Shown here one piece after another: positions 48,771 through 56,445 of a stretch of 64,000 nt of DNA (the stretch's first letter is position 1; every line of letters begins with the position of its first letter). The notes below the pieces were generated by a model that was given only the letters and a program-made list of their open reading frames with translations, was not told the DNA's origin and made no database searches. The translations under genes were made by a program, and so were the position numbers. Where the stretch lies: NCBI RefSeq assembly GCF_003194625.1, contig NZ_QHKX01000001.1, forward strand, positions 744,001-808,000. The letters are read 5' to 3'. Source of the stretch: Nocardioides solisilvae (GTDB lineage Bacteria; Actinomycetota; Actinomycetes; Propionibacteriales; Nocardioidaceae).

Positions 48771-49634
48771 CCGCACCGCCGCGGCGTCCCGGGCGGCGAG
48801 GGCGCCGGGCAGCAGCGTGGCGCCGTGCAGCCGCGAGGTGACGCGCCGCCGCGCCGCCCGGCGGGCCCGCGGCCAGCCGAGCTCCTCGGCGCGCCGGGCC
48901 GCCTCGGCGAAGAAGCGGCGGTCCTCCTCGAACCGGTCGCCGCCGGCCAGGAGCGCGGAGGACTCGCTGGCGGCGTGCCGCCGGTAGCGGAAGCAGACCT
49001 CGTCGGCGAGGACGAGGCTGCCGCCCTCCATGACGATCCGGAGGATCAGGTCGAGGTCCTGGATGGTCCGCAGGTCCTGCCGGAAGCCGTGCCGCCGGGC
49101 GGTGGCCCGGTCAAGGGCGAGGGCCGGGAAGTACAGCCAGTTGCCGGCCAGCAGGCTCGCGGCGAGTCGCTCCCCGGACAGCACCCGGGTCCCCGTGGCC
49201 GGGACCTCGGGGCGCAGCAGCCGCTGCTTCACCCGGTCGGCGAGCGGCAGCGACGGCTCGCCGTGCTCGTCGATCACCTCGACGCCGGGCTGGAGCAGGG
49301 CGGCGTCGGGGTGGGCGGCGCGCATCCGGAGCACGGTGGAGACGTAGGTCGGCAGCAGCTCGTCGTCCCCGCCGAGGAGGGTGACGAGGTCGCCGTCGGC
49401 GAGCTCGAGGCAGCGGTTGAAGTTGCCGCTCACCCCGAGGTTGGCCTCGTTGAGCACGTAGCGGACCCGGGGGTCGCCCAGCCCCTCCACCCACTCCCCG
49501 ACCGAGGCGTGCGGGTAGCGGTCGTCGACGACCGTGAGCGTCCAGTCGGGGCTGTCCTGGGCCAGCACGCTGCGCACGGCGGCGCGCATGAGCGCCGGGT
49601 CGCCGTAGAAGGGCAGGAAGATCTGGAGCGTCAC
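48708..49634 (-). CDS. Glycosyltransferase family 2
   Basis: 308 residues. GT-A fold: LQIFLPFYGDPALMRAAVRSVLAQDSPDWTLTVVDDRYPHASVGEWV, then NEANLGVSGNFNRCLELADGDLVTLLGGDDELLPTYV carrying the DxD-like metal site (GGDDE), and later RTIQDLDLILRIVMEGG. It transfers a sugar from a nucleotide donor to a surface-glycan acceptor, details unknown. GTG at 49632-49634 is leaderless (TAGCCT) and divergent from the carboxylase operon. Confidence 0.88.
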   Translation of the reverse strand: MTLQIFLPFYGDPALMRAAVRSVLAQDSPDWTLTVVDDRYPHASVGEWVEGLGDPRVRYVLNEANLGVSGNFNRCLELADGDLVTLLGGDDELLPTYVSTVLRMRAAHPDAALLQPGVEVIDEHGEPSLPLADRVKQRLLRPEVPATGTRVLSGERLAASLLAGNWLYFPALALDRATARRHGFRQDLRTIQDLDLILRIVMEGGSLVLADEVCFRYRRHAASESSALLAGGDRFEEDRRFFAEAARRAEELGWPRARRAARRRVTSRLHGATLLPGALAARDAAAVRLLARHVLARTGPGGEGVHLG

Positions 49635-49647
49635 GCGGTGAAGGCTA
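49635..49647 (-). promoter_or_regulatory. Leaderless -10 promoter
   Basis: TAGCCT on the minus strand (49642-49647), 7 bases before the glycosyltransferase GTG. Confidence 0.6.
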
Positions 49648-49678
49648 CTGCGCGTCCCGCGTCGCCCCTCCCGCTCGC

Positions 49679-49696
49679 GGTTAACAACCGTTAACC
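49679..49696. promoter_or_regulatory. TetR operator, copy 2 (carboxylase operon)
   Basis: GGTTAACAACCGTTAACC has perfect 6-base arms around 6 bases. It is the counterpart of the operator at 44453-44470, with the same spacing to the -10 box and start codon. Confidence 0.8.
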
Positions 49697-49703
49697 TGTC
49701 CCC
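49692..49703 (+). promoter_or_regulatory. Leaderless -10 promoter of the carboxylase operon
   Basis: TAACCT (49692-49697), 6 bases before the ATG at 49704, covered by the operator. Confidence 0.65.
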
Positions 49704-51290
49704 ATGAGCCTGCACGACCTGACCGCCGAGCTCCGCGAGCGCCTCGCCCTGGTCCGCCTCGGCGGGTCGGAGAGCGCCCGGCGCAAGCACACCGACCGCG
49801 GCAAGCTGCTGGTCCGCGACCGGGTCGACCGGCTGCTCGACCCCGGCAGCCCCTTCCTCGAGGTCGCGCCGCTCGCCGCCTGGGGGATGTACGGCAGGGA
49901 CGCCGACGACCTCAACGCCGTCCCGTCGGCCAGCATCGTCACCGGCATCGGCCGGGTCGCGGGCCGCGAGTGCATGGTGGTCGCCAACGACGCGACCGTG
50001 AAGGGGGGCACCTACTACCCGATCACGGTCAAGAAGCACCTGCGCGCCCAGACCATCGCCGCGGAGAACAACCTGCCCTGCCTCTACCTGGTCGACTCCG
50101 GGGGTGCCTTCCTGCCCAGGCAGGACGAGGTCTTCCCCGACCGCGAGCACTTCGGCCGGATCTTCTACAACCAGGCCAACCTCTCGGCCCGCGGTCTCGC
50201 CCAGGTCTCCGCGGTGATGGGCTCGTGCACCGCCGGCGGCGCCTACGTCCCGGCGATGAGCGACGAGACCGTGATCGTCCGCGACCAGGGCACGATCTTC
50301 CTCGGCGGCCCGCCGCTGGTGAAGGCCGCGACCGGCGAGGTGGTCAGCGCCGAGGACCTCGGGGGCGGCGACGTGCACGCGCGGACCTCCGGCGTCGTCG
50401 ACCACCTCGCCGAGGACGACGACCACGCGCTGCAGATCGTCCGCTCCATCGTCGACACCCTCCCGCCGGTCAGCGGCTACGAGGCCGTCGGTCGCGCGAG
50501 CTACGACCTGCGGGAGCCCGAGGAGCCGCTGGAGGACCCGCAGGGCCTGTACGACGTCGTGCCCAGCGACACCCGCCAGCCCTACGACGTGCGCGAGGTC
50601 ATTCGCCGCGTCGTCGACGGCAGCCGCTTCCACGAGTTCAAGAAGCTCTACGGCCAGACCCTGGTGACCGGCTTCGCCCACATCTGGGGCCACCCCGTCG
50701 GCATCGTCGCCAACAACGGCATCCTCTTCAGCGAGTCCGCGCTCAAGGGCGCGCACTTCATCGAGCTGTGCAACAGCCGCGGCATCCCGATCGTCTTCCT
50801 GCAGAACATCACCGGCTTCATGGTCGGGCGCGAGTACGAGAACCGCGGCATCGCCCGCGACGGCGCCAAGCTCGTCACGGCGGTGGCGACCAGCGTCGTC
50901 CCGAAGTTCACCGTCGTCATCGGCGGCTCCTTCGGCGCCGGCAACTACGGCATGGCCGGCCGCGCCTACGACCCCCGCTTCCTGTGGATGTGGCCCAACG
51001 CCCGGATCTCGGTGATGGGCGGGGAGCAGGCCGCCTCGGTCCTCTCCACCGTCAAGCGCGACGGGCTGGAGGCCCGCGGCGAGGAGTGGTCCGCCGAGGA
51101 GGAGGAGGCCTTCAAGGCCCCGATCCGCGACCAGTACGAGACCCAGGGCTCGCCCTACTACTCCACCGCACGGCTGTGGGACGACGGGATCATCGACCCG
51201 GTCGACACCCGGCGCGTGCTCGGCATGGGCCTGGCGGTCGCCGCCCACGCCCCGACCCCGGCGCCCTCCTACGGCGTCTTCCGGATGTGA
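49704..51290 (+). CDS. mccB: Methylcrotonyl-CoA carboxylase carboxyltransferase (beta) subunit
   Basis: 528 residues, typical length. It reads as MCC beta rather than propionyl- or acetyl-CoA carboxylase: [90 protein letters not shown], and the C-terminal [38 protein letters not shown]. It carboxylates 3-methylcrotonyl-CoA in leucine breakdown, using carboxybiotin from the alpha subunit encoded next. ATG at 49704, leaderless, with the TetR operator on its promoter. Confidence 0.93.
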   Translation: MSLHDLTAELRERLALVRLGGSESARRKHTDRGKLLVRDRVDRLLDPGSPFLEVAPLAAWGMYGRDADDLNAVPSASIVTGIGRVAGRECMVVANDATVKGGTYYPITVKKHLRAQTIAAENNLPCLYLVDSGGAFLPRQDEVFPDREHFGRIFYNQANLSARGLAQVSAVMGSCTAGGAYVPAMSDETVIVRDQGTIFLGGPPLVKAATGEVVSAEDLGGGDVHARTSGVVDHLAEDDDHALQIVRSIVDTLPPVSGYEAVGRASYDLREPEEPLEDPQGLYDVVPSDTRQPYDVREVIRRVVDGSRFHEFKKLYGQTLVTGFAHIWGHPVGIVANNGILFSESALKGAHFIELCNSRGIPIVFLQNITGFMVGREYENRGIARDGAKLVTAVATSVVPKFTVVIGGSFGAGNYGMAGRAYDPRFLWMWPNARISVMGGEQAASVLSTVKRDGLEARGEEWSAEEEEAFKAPIRDQYETQGSPYYSTARLWDDGIIDPVDTRRVLGMGLAVAAHAPTPAPSYGVFRM

Positions 51291-51294
51291 GCTG

Positions 51295-53211
51295 ATGACC
51301 ACCGTGAGCACTCGCGAGATCAACACCCTCCTCGTCGCCAACCGGGGCGAGATCGCCCTGCGCGTCTTCCGCACCTGCGCCGCGCTCGGCATCCGCACGG
51401 TGGCGGTCCACACCGCCGTCGACGCCGACGCGCCCCACGTGCGCGAGGCCGACGTCGCCGTGGAGGTCCCGGGCTACCTCGACGTCGACGCGGTGGTCGC
51501 GGCCGCCGTCGAGGTCGACGCCGACGCCGTCCACCCGGGCTACGGCTTCCTCTCCGAGCGCGCCGTCTTCGCCCGCGCGCTGGAGGCCGCCGGCATCACG
51601 CTCGTCGGCCCGTCCGCCGACGTGATGGACGCGATGGGGCGCAAGGACGCCGCCCGCGAGATCGCGGTCGCCGCCGGCGTGCCGGTGGTCCCGGCGTACG
51701 ACCTCGACGCCGACCCGGCCACCTTCGCCTACCCGGTGCTGGTCAAGGCCGCGGCCGGTGGCGGCGGCAAGGGGATGCGCGTCGTCCGGAGCGCCGAGGA
51801 GTTCGCCGAGGCCCGCGCGGCGGCGGCGCGCGAGGGGCTCAGCTCCTTCGGCGACGACACGCTGCTGGTCGAGAAGTACGTCGAGTCGGGTCGCCACGTC
51901 GAGGTGCAGGTGGTGGCCGACGCCCACGGGACCGTGCGCCACCTCTTCGAGCGGGACTGCTCCACCCAGCGTCGCCACCAGAAGGTGCTGGAGGAGGCGC
52001 CCGCGCCGACCGTCTCCGCGCAGCAGCGCGCCGCGATCACCGCCTCGGCCGTCGCCCTGGCCGCCGAGGTCGGCTACACGAACGCGGGCACCGTCGAGTT
52101 CCTGCTCGACAACGCGACCGGCGAGTTCTACTTCCTCGAGATGAACACCCGGCTCCAGGTCGAGCACCCCGTCACCGAGGAGGTCGTCCGGGTCCGCGGG
52201 GAGAAGCCCGACCTGGTCGCCCTGCAGCTCGCGGTGGCCGCCGGCGAGCCGCTCGACTTCGCCCAGTCCGACGTCACCGTCGAGGGGCACGCCATCGAGG
52301 CGCGGGTCTACGCCGAGGACTCCTTCGCCGGCTTCCTGCCGCAGGCCGGTCGCGCCACCCACGTGGCGTGGGGCCAGTGGGTCGACCTGCCGGGGGCCGT
52401 CGTCCGCGTCGACCACGCGCTGGAGTCGGGGCAGGAGGTCTCCACCCACTTCGACCCGATGCTCGGCAAGGTCGTCGCCTGGGGCCCGGACCGCGAGTCC
52501 GCGCGCGCCGCGCTGCTCGAGGCGCTCGACGGGACCGTGATCCTGGGGCTGACCACCAACACCGGCTTCCTGCGCGCGCTGGTCGCGACCGACGAGTTCC
52601 GCGACGCCGGCATCGACACCGCGTGGCTCGACCGCCACCAGGTGCCCCAGCCGGACCCGGCCACCGCGCGCACCCTGGCCGCGGCGCTCACGCTGCGCGA
52701 CGCCGGCGACAGCCCGTTCCACGGCGACGGCTGGCGGATCGGCGGCGAGCGCGCCCCGGTCCGGGTCCACCTCGACGAGTGGGTCGAGGTGCCGCGCGAC
52801 GTGACCACCCGGAGCGTCGCCCGCACGCCCCTGCGCGGGCTGACGAAGGTGGTCCACGGGGACGAGCGGGCCCTCGGGGTCGCGCGCCGCCACGAGGTCG
52901 AGGTCGTGCACCGCGGCCAGCGGCACGTCTTCGCCTTCGCGGACCCGTTCGCGGACACCGCCGCCGCTGCCGGTGACGGCACCCTCACGGCGCCGATGCC
53001 CGGCACGGTCCTCGAGGTCAGGGTCGCGGTCGGTGACACCGTCGCGGCCGGCCAGGCGCTGGGCATGATGGAGGCCATGAAGATGGAGCTCGCCCTCAAG
53101 GCCCCCTTCGACGGCACCGTCACCGAGGTCGCGGCCGCCGCCGGCGCGCAGGTGGCGCTCGGCGCCCCGCTCTTCGTGGTCGAGGCCGACGCCGCGGGGG
53201 AGGGCCGATGA
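51295..53211 (+). CDS. mccA: Methylcrotonyl-CoA carboxylase biotin-carboxylase (alpha) subunit
   Basis: 638 residues. Biotin carboxylase domain (about 8-450: LLVANRGEIALRVFRTCAALGI; ATP-grasp KAAAGGGGKGMRVV; ERDCSTQRRHQKVLEEAPAP; FLEMNTRLQVEHPVTEEV), a linker domain, and a C-terminal biotinyl domain with the EAMKMEL motif, biotin on Lys596. It uses ATP and bicarbonate to carboxylate biotin for the beta subunit. ATG 4 bases after the beta stop. The GGGGGAGGG near its 3' end serves as ribosome-binding site of the next gene, whose ATG overlaps the stop. Confidence 0.94.
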   Translation: MTTVSTREINTLLVANRGEIALRVFRTCAALGIRTVAVHTAVDADAPHVREADVAVEVPGYLDVDAVVAAAVEVDADAVHPGYGFLSERAVFARALEAAGITLVGPSADVMDAMGRKDAAREIAVAAGVPVVPAYDLDADPATFAYPVLVKAAAGGGGKGMRVVRSAEEFAEARAAAAREGLSSFGDDTLLVEKYVESGRHVEVQVVADAHGTVRHLFERDCSTQRRHQKVLEEAPAPTVSAQQRAAITASAVALAAEVGYTNAGTVEFLLDNATGEFYFLEMNTRLQVEHPVTEEVVRVRGEKPDLVALQLAVAAGEPLDFAQSDVTVEGHAIEARVYAEDSFAGFLPQAGRATHVAWGQWVDLPGAVVRVDHALESGQEVSTHFDPMLGKVVAWGPDRESARAALLEALDGTVILGLTTNTGFLRALVATDEFRDAGIDTAWLDRHQVPQPDPATARTLAAALTLRDAGDSPFHGDGWRIGGERAPVRVHLDEWVEVPRDVTTRSVARTPLRGLTKVVHGDERALGVARRHEVEVVHRGQRHVFAFADPFADTAAAAGDGTLTAPMPGTVLEVRVAVGDTVAAGQALGMMEAMKMELALKAPFDGTVTEVAAAAGAQVALGAPLFVVEADAAGEGR

Positions 53212-54215
53212 GCGAGACTCCCGCCGGACGTCATCAGGCTGGGTCGTCGGGGCGACCGCTGCCCATGACGTCCGCCGAGGAGGGGCTGCCGGCGGAGGTG
53301 ACCGTCTACGAGGTGGGCGCCCGCGACGGGCTGCAGAACGAGCAGGTCGTCGTGCCGGTCGAGGTGAAGGCCGAGATGGTCACCCGGCTGCACGCCGCCG
53401 GCCTGCCGGCCGTCGAGGCGACCAGCTTCGTCCACCCGAAGTGGGTGCCCCAGCTCGCCGACGCCGCCGAGCTGATGGGGCTGCTGGTCGAGCGGCTGGG
53501 CGACGCCGCCCGCCGGATGCCGGTCCTGGTGCCCAACGAGCGGGGCCTCGACCGGGCCCTCGACCTGGGCCTGGAGCACGTCGCCGTCTTCGGCTCCGCC
53601 ACCGAGACCTTCGCGCAGCGCAACCTCAACCGCTCCTACGACGAGCAGTTCGCGATGTTCGAGCCGACGGTACGCCGGGCGCGGGAGGCGGGGCTCACGG
53701 TCCGCGGCTACCTCTCGATGTGCTTCGGCGACCCGTGGGAGGGCGCGGTGCCGCTCGACCAGGTCGTGCGCGCCGGCGTACGCCTGCTCGAGATGGGGGC
53801 CGGCCAGCTCAGCCTCGGCGACACCATCGGGGTCGGCACCGCCGGCCACGTCAAGGCCCTGGTCGCCGCCTTCGCCGAGGCCGGGGTCGGGGTCGACCGG
53901 CTCGCGATGCACTTCCACGACACCTACGGGCAGGCGCTGGCCAACACGCACGCGGCCCTGCAGGCCGGGATCACCACCTTCGACGCCAGCGCCGGGGGCC
54001 TCGGCGGCTGCCCCTACGCCAGGTCGGCGACCGGCAACCTCGCCACCGAGGACCTGCTGTGGATGCTGCAGGGGCTGGGGGTCCGGACCGGGGTCGACCT
54101 CGACGCCGTCGTCGCCACCAGCGCCTGGATGGCCGGGCAGCTCGGCCGACCCAGCCCGTCCGCGGTGGTGCGGGCGCTCGCCGAGCCCGGCGGGCTGGCA
54201 GAATCCGGCGCATGA
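53208..54215 (+). CDS. mvaB: Hydroxymethylglutaryl-CoA lyase
   Basis: 335 residues, TIM-barrel HMGL family: EVTVYEVGARDGLQNEQVVVPVEVK (metal and catalytic Arg/Asp), ATSFVHPKWVPQLADAAELM, and GCPYARSATGNLATEDLLWMLQGLGV with the active-site cysteine loop. It splits HMG-CoA into acetyl-CoA and acetoacetate, the last step of leucine breakdown. ATG at 53208 overlaps the mccA stop. The first 19 codons hold a dispersed palindromic element, and an in-frame ATG at 53265 just before the conserved part is a possible alternative start. Confidence 0.92.
   Translation: MSETPAGRHQAGSSGRPLPMTSAEEGLPAEVTVYEVGARDGLQNEQVVVPVEVKAEMVTRLHAAGLPAVEATSFVHPKWVPQLADAAELMGLLVERLGDAARRMPVLVPNERGLDRALDLGLEHVAVFGSATETFAQRNLNRSYDEQFAMFEPTVRRAREAGLTVRGYLSMCFGDPWEGAVPLDQVVRAGVRLLEMGAGQLSLGDTIGVGTAGHVKALVAAFAEAGVGVDRLAMHFHDTYGQALANTHAALQAGITTFDASAGGLGGCPYARSATGNLATEDLLWMLQGLGVRTGVDLDAVVATSAWMAGQLGRPSPSAVVRALAEPGGLAESGA
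53225..53276. repeat. Palindromic element, copy B, inside the HMG-CoA lyase 5' end
   Basis: Aligns without gaps to 18208-18259 (38 of 52 identical). GGACGTCAT (53226-53234) and ATGACGTCC (53265-53273) form the outer arms; GGTCG (53242-53246) and CGACC (53253-53257) the inner ones. It encodes part of the first 20 residues, outside the conserved enzyme domain. Confidence 0.7.
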
Positions 54216-55297
54216 GCGCTCCGGTCGTCCACCTGCACATCGGTGCCCCGAAGACCGGGACCACCTACCTGCAGGACCGGCTGACCCGCAACGCCGCCAC
54301 CCTCGCGCGGCACGGCGTCACCTTCCCGTCGAAGAACCGCTTCATCCCGGCCGACCTCTTCCAGTTCCGCGCGGCCCTCGACCTGCTCGAGCAGGAGTGG
54401 GGCGGCCGGCCCGGCCACATGGACGGCGCCTGGGAGCAGCTGGTCCGCAAGGTGCACCGGGCCAAGGGGCCGGTGATCGTGAGCCACGAGATCCTCGCCG
54501 CCGCCAAGAGCGACAAGATCGCCAAGGCGATGAACGACCTCGACGGCGTCGAGGTGCACGTCGTCTACTCGGCGCGCGACCTCGCCCGCCAGCTGCCCGC
54601 CGCCTGGCAGGAGACCATCAAGCAGGGCCGGCGGTGGACCTACCGCCGGTTCCTCACCAAGATGGAGCGCGGCGACATCTGGTTCGCCAAGGCCTTCGAC
54701 CTGCCCCGGGTGCTCGAGAGGTGGGGCGCCCGGATCCCCCCCGAGCGGGTCCACCTCGTGACGGTCCCGCACGGCCGGGCCGGCGACGTGCTCTGGCACC
54801 GGTTCGCCGAGGCCTTCGGCATCGACCCCGCCTGGGCCCCGCTCGACAGCGAGCGGGCCAACCGCTCGCTCGGCGTCGCCGAGGTGCAGCTGCTCCGCAA
54901 GCTTAACAGGCGGCTGGGGCTCGACCTGCGCACCGAGCCGACGTACGACGTGCTGGTGCGGCAGATGCTCGCGCAGGGCGAGCTCGCCAACCGCGAGTCG
55001 CAGCCGGTGACGCTGCCGCCCGACCGCTACGACTGGGTGGAGGCGCAGGCCGACGAGTGGATCCGCTGGGTCGCCGAGAGCGGCATCCACGTGGTCGGCG
55101 ACGTCGAGGACCTGCGCCCGCGCCGCCCCGACCCGACGGAGGAGTGGGTCAACCCCGACAAGGTCCGCGCCCGGCCGCAGCTCGCCGTCGCGATGGACGC
55201 GCTGACGGCGATGACCCACGAGGCGGCCGCCCGCGCCGACCAGCAGGGCGTCACCGACCTGGTCCGCACCCGCGCCCAGCAGCTCCTGGGCAAGTGA
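54212..55297 (+). CDS. Sulfotransferase-family protein 1
   Basis: 361 residues. The PAPS-binding P-loop is IGAPKTGTTYLQDRL (about 9-23), and the 3'-phosphate motif appears as VVYSARDLARQLPAAWQETIKQG (about 115-137). It then diverges from well-known families. Transfer of sulfate to a carbohydrate or lipid acceptor is plausible. ATG at 54212 overlaps the HMG-CoA lyase stop (ATGA), so it is translated from the leucine-catabolic transcript. Paralogous to the gene at 56442-57731. Confidence 0.8.
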   Translation: MSAPVVHLHIGAPKTGTTYLQDRLTRNAATLARHGVTFPSKNRFIPADLFQFRAALDLLEQEWGGRPGHMDGAWEQLVRKVHRAKGPVIVSHEILAAAKSDKIAKAMNDLDGVEVHVVYSARDLARQLPAAWQETIKQGRRWTYRRFLTKMERGDIWFAKAFDLPRVLERWGARIPPERVHLVTVPHGRAGDVLWHRFAEAFGIDPAWAPLDSERANRSLGVAEVQLLRKLNRRLGLDLRTEPTYDVLVRQMLAQGELANRESQPVTLPPDRYDWVEAQADEWIRWVAESGIHVVGDVEDLRPRRPDPTEEWVNPDKVRARPQLAVAMDALTAMTHEAAARADQQGVTDLVRTRAQQLLGK

Positions 55298-56445
55298 GCG
55301 CGCGCGCCTGGGGGTGGGTGCGCCACCTGCTCGACGGCGGCACCACCGCGTGGGGCGAGTGGCACGCCGAGGCCGACGCGGTCGGCCGCGTCGTCCCCGG
55401 CGCGCAGCAGCTCGAGCTGCTGCGTCGGCTCAACCAGTCGGCCCGGCCGGTCCCCGAGGGGCTCGCCCGCCGCGTCCTGGAGGCGAGCGCCCCCGGCCGC
55501 GGCCGCCCCGACCTCGAGCTCGAGGGGGCGGCCCACGACTCACGCTTCGGCGCCCGCCCGGTCGATCCGAGCCTGCTGCCGACCGAGGAGCTGCTGCGCG
55601 TCGCCACCCACCTGCTCGCCGAGGACCTCGTCGCACTCGGCCCGGTGGACCGACGCCCCGACGCCCTGCCCCGGCCGTGGCGCCGCCGCTACCGGCTGGT
55701 GGGCGACCCGCTGCTGGCCGACCCGGTCCGGCGCGACCTGGTCGCCCGCGGCCGCCCGCCGCGCCCGGGGGGCGAGGTCGTCGTGGTCGGCGCCGACCTC
55801 GGCCGGATGCTGGCCGACGCCTGGACCGCCCTCTGCTTCGACCACGGCGTCGGCAGCTGGGCCGCCTGGCAGGCGACCTGGCACCAGCGCGACCAGATCC
55901 CGCCGCGGGTCGACCTGCCGCGGGTGCTGACCACGTGGCAGGAGCGCCGGGGGGCCGACCACGTCCACCTGCTCGTCGAGGGCACACCCGGCTGGCAGCG
56001 GCTGCCGCGACTGGTCGGCGTACGCCGGCTCGAGGTGCCGCCGCGTCCCGGCGAGGAGGCCGCCGAGCTGGCCCGCCGGGTCGCCGCGGTCCTCGGTCTC
56101 ATGGTCGACGCGCCCCGGCGCAGCGTCCTGCTGCGTGACGGGCTGCTGCCACGGCTGCCCGCCGAGGCCTTCGTCGCCGCCGCCCCGGGCGCTGCCGACC
56201 GCGTCCGGCTGCCCGCGGTCTCGGCCGAGCACGCCGACTGGGTGGCCCGACGGGCGCGCCGGATGTCCCGTCGGCTGACCGCCGCTGGCTACCCTGTCGA
56301 CCTGGCGCCGGGCCCCGGGGGCGGCGCCGCGGGCGGGGTCGGCGGCGCCGACGACGGCCGGGAGGCGGCGCGCGACGACGCCGCCGACGGCGTACTCTCC
56401 CTGGCGGTGCGGATGCTCCTGGGCGGCTGGAAGGAACGAGCGTGA
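55294..56445 (+). CDS. Unrecognised protein between two sulfotransferases
   Basis: 383 residues, very rich in Arg, Ala, Gly and Leu, soluble, with no signal peptide or transmembrane helix. I do not recognise a family. Visible features: VVVVGADLGRMLADAWTALCFDHGVGSWAAWQATWHQRDQIPPRVDLPRVL in the middle, HVHLLVEGTPGWQRLP, and a Gly/Ala/Asp-rich low-complexity stretch at about 340-365. The central part alternates strands and helices like a nucleotide-binding fold, but no P-loop is seen. GTG overlaps the preceding stop and its own stop overlaps the next start, so it likely works with the sulfotransferases. Confidence 0.7.
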   Translation: MSARAWGWVRHLLDGGTTAWGEWHAEADAVGRVVPGAQQLELLRRLNQSARPVPEGLARRVLEASAPGRGRPDLELEGAAHDSRFGARPVDPSLLPTEELLRVATHLLAEDLVALGPVDRRPDALPRPWRRRYRLVGDPLLADPVRRDLVARGRPPRPGGEVVVVGADLGRMLADAWTALCFDHGVGSWAAWQATWHQRDQIPPRVDLPRVLTTWQERRGADHVHLLVEGTPGWQRLPRLVGVRRLEVPPRPGEEAAELARRVAAVLGLMVDAPRRSVLLRDGLLPRLPAEAFVAAAPGAADRVRLPAVSAEHADWVARRARRMSRRLTAAGYPVDLAPGPGGGAAGGVGGADDGREAARDDAADGVLSLAVRMLLGGWKERA

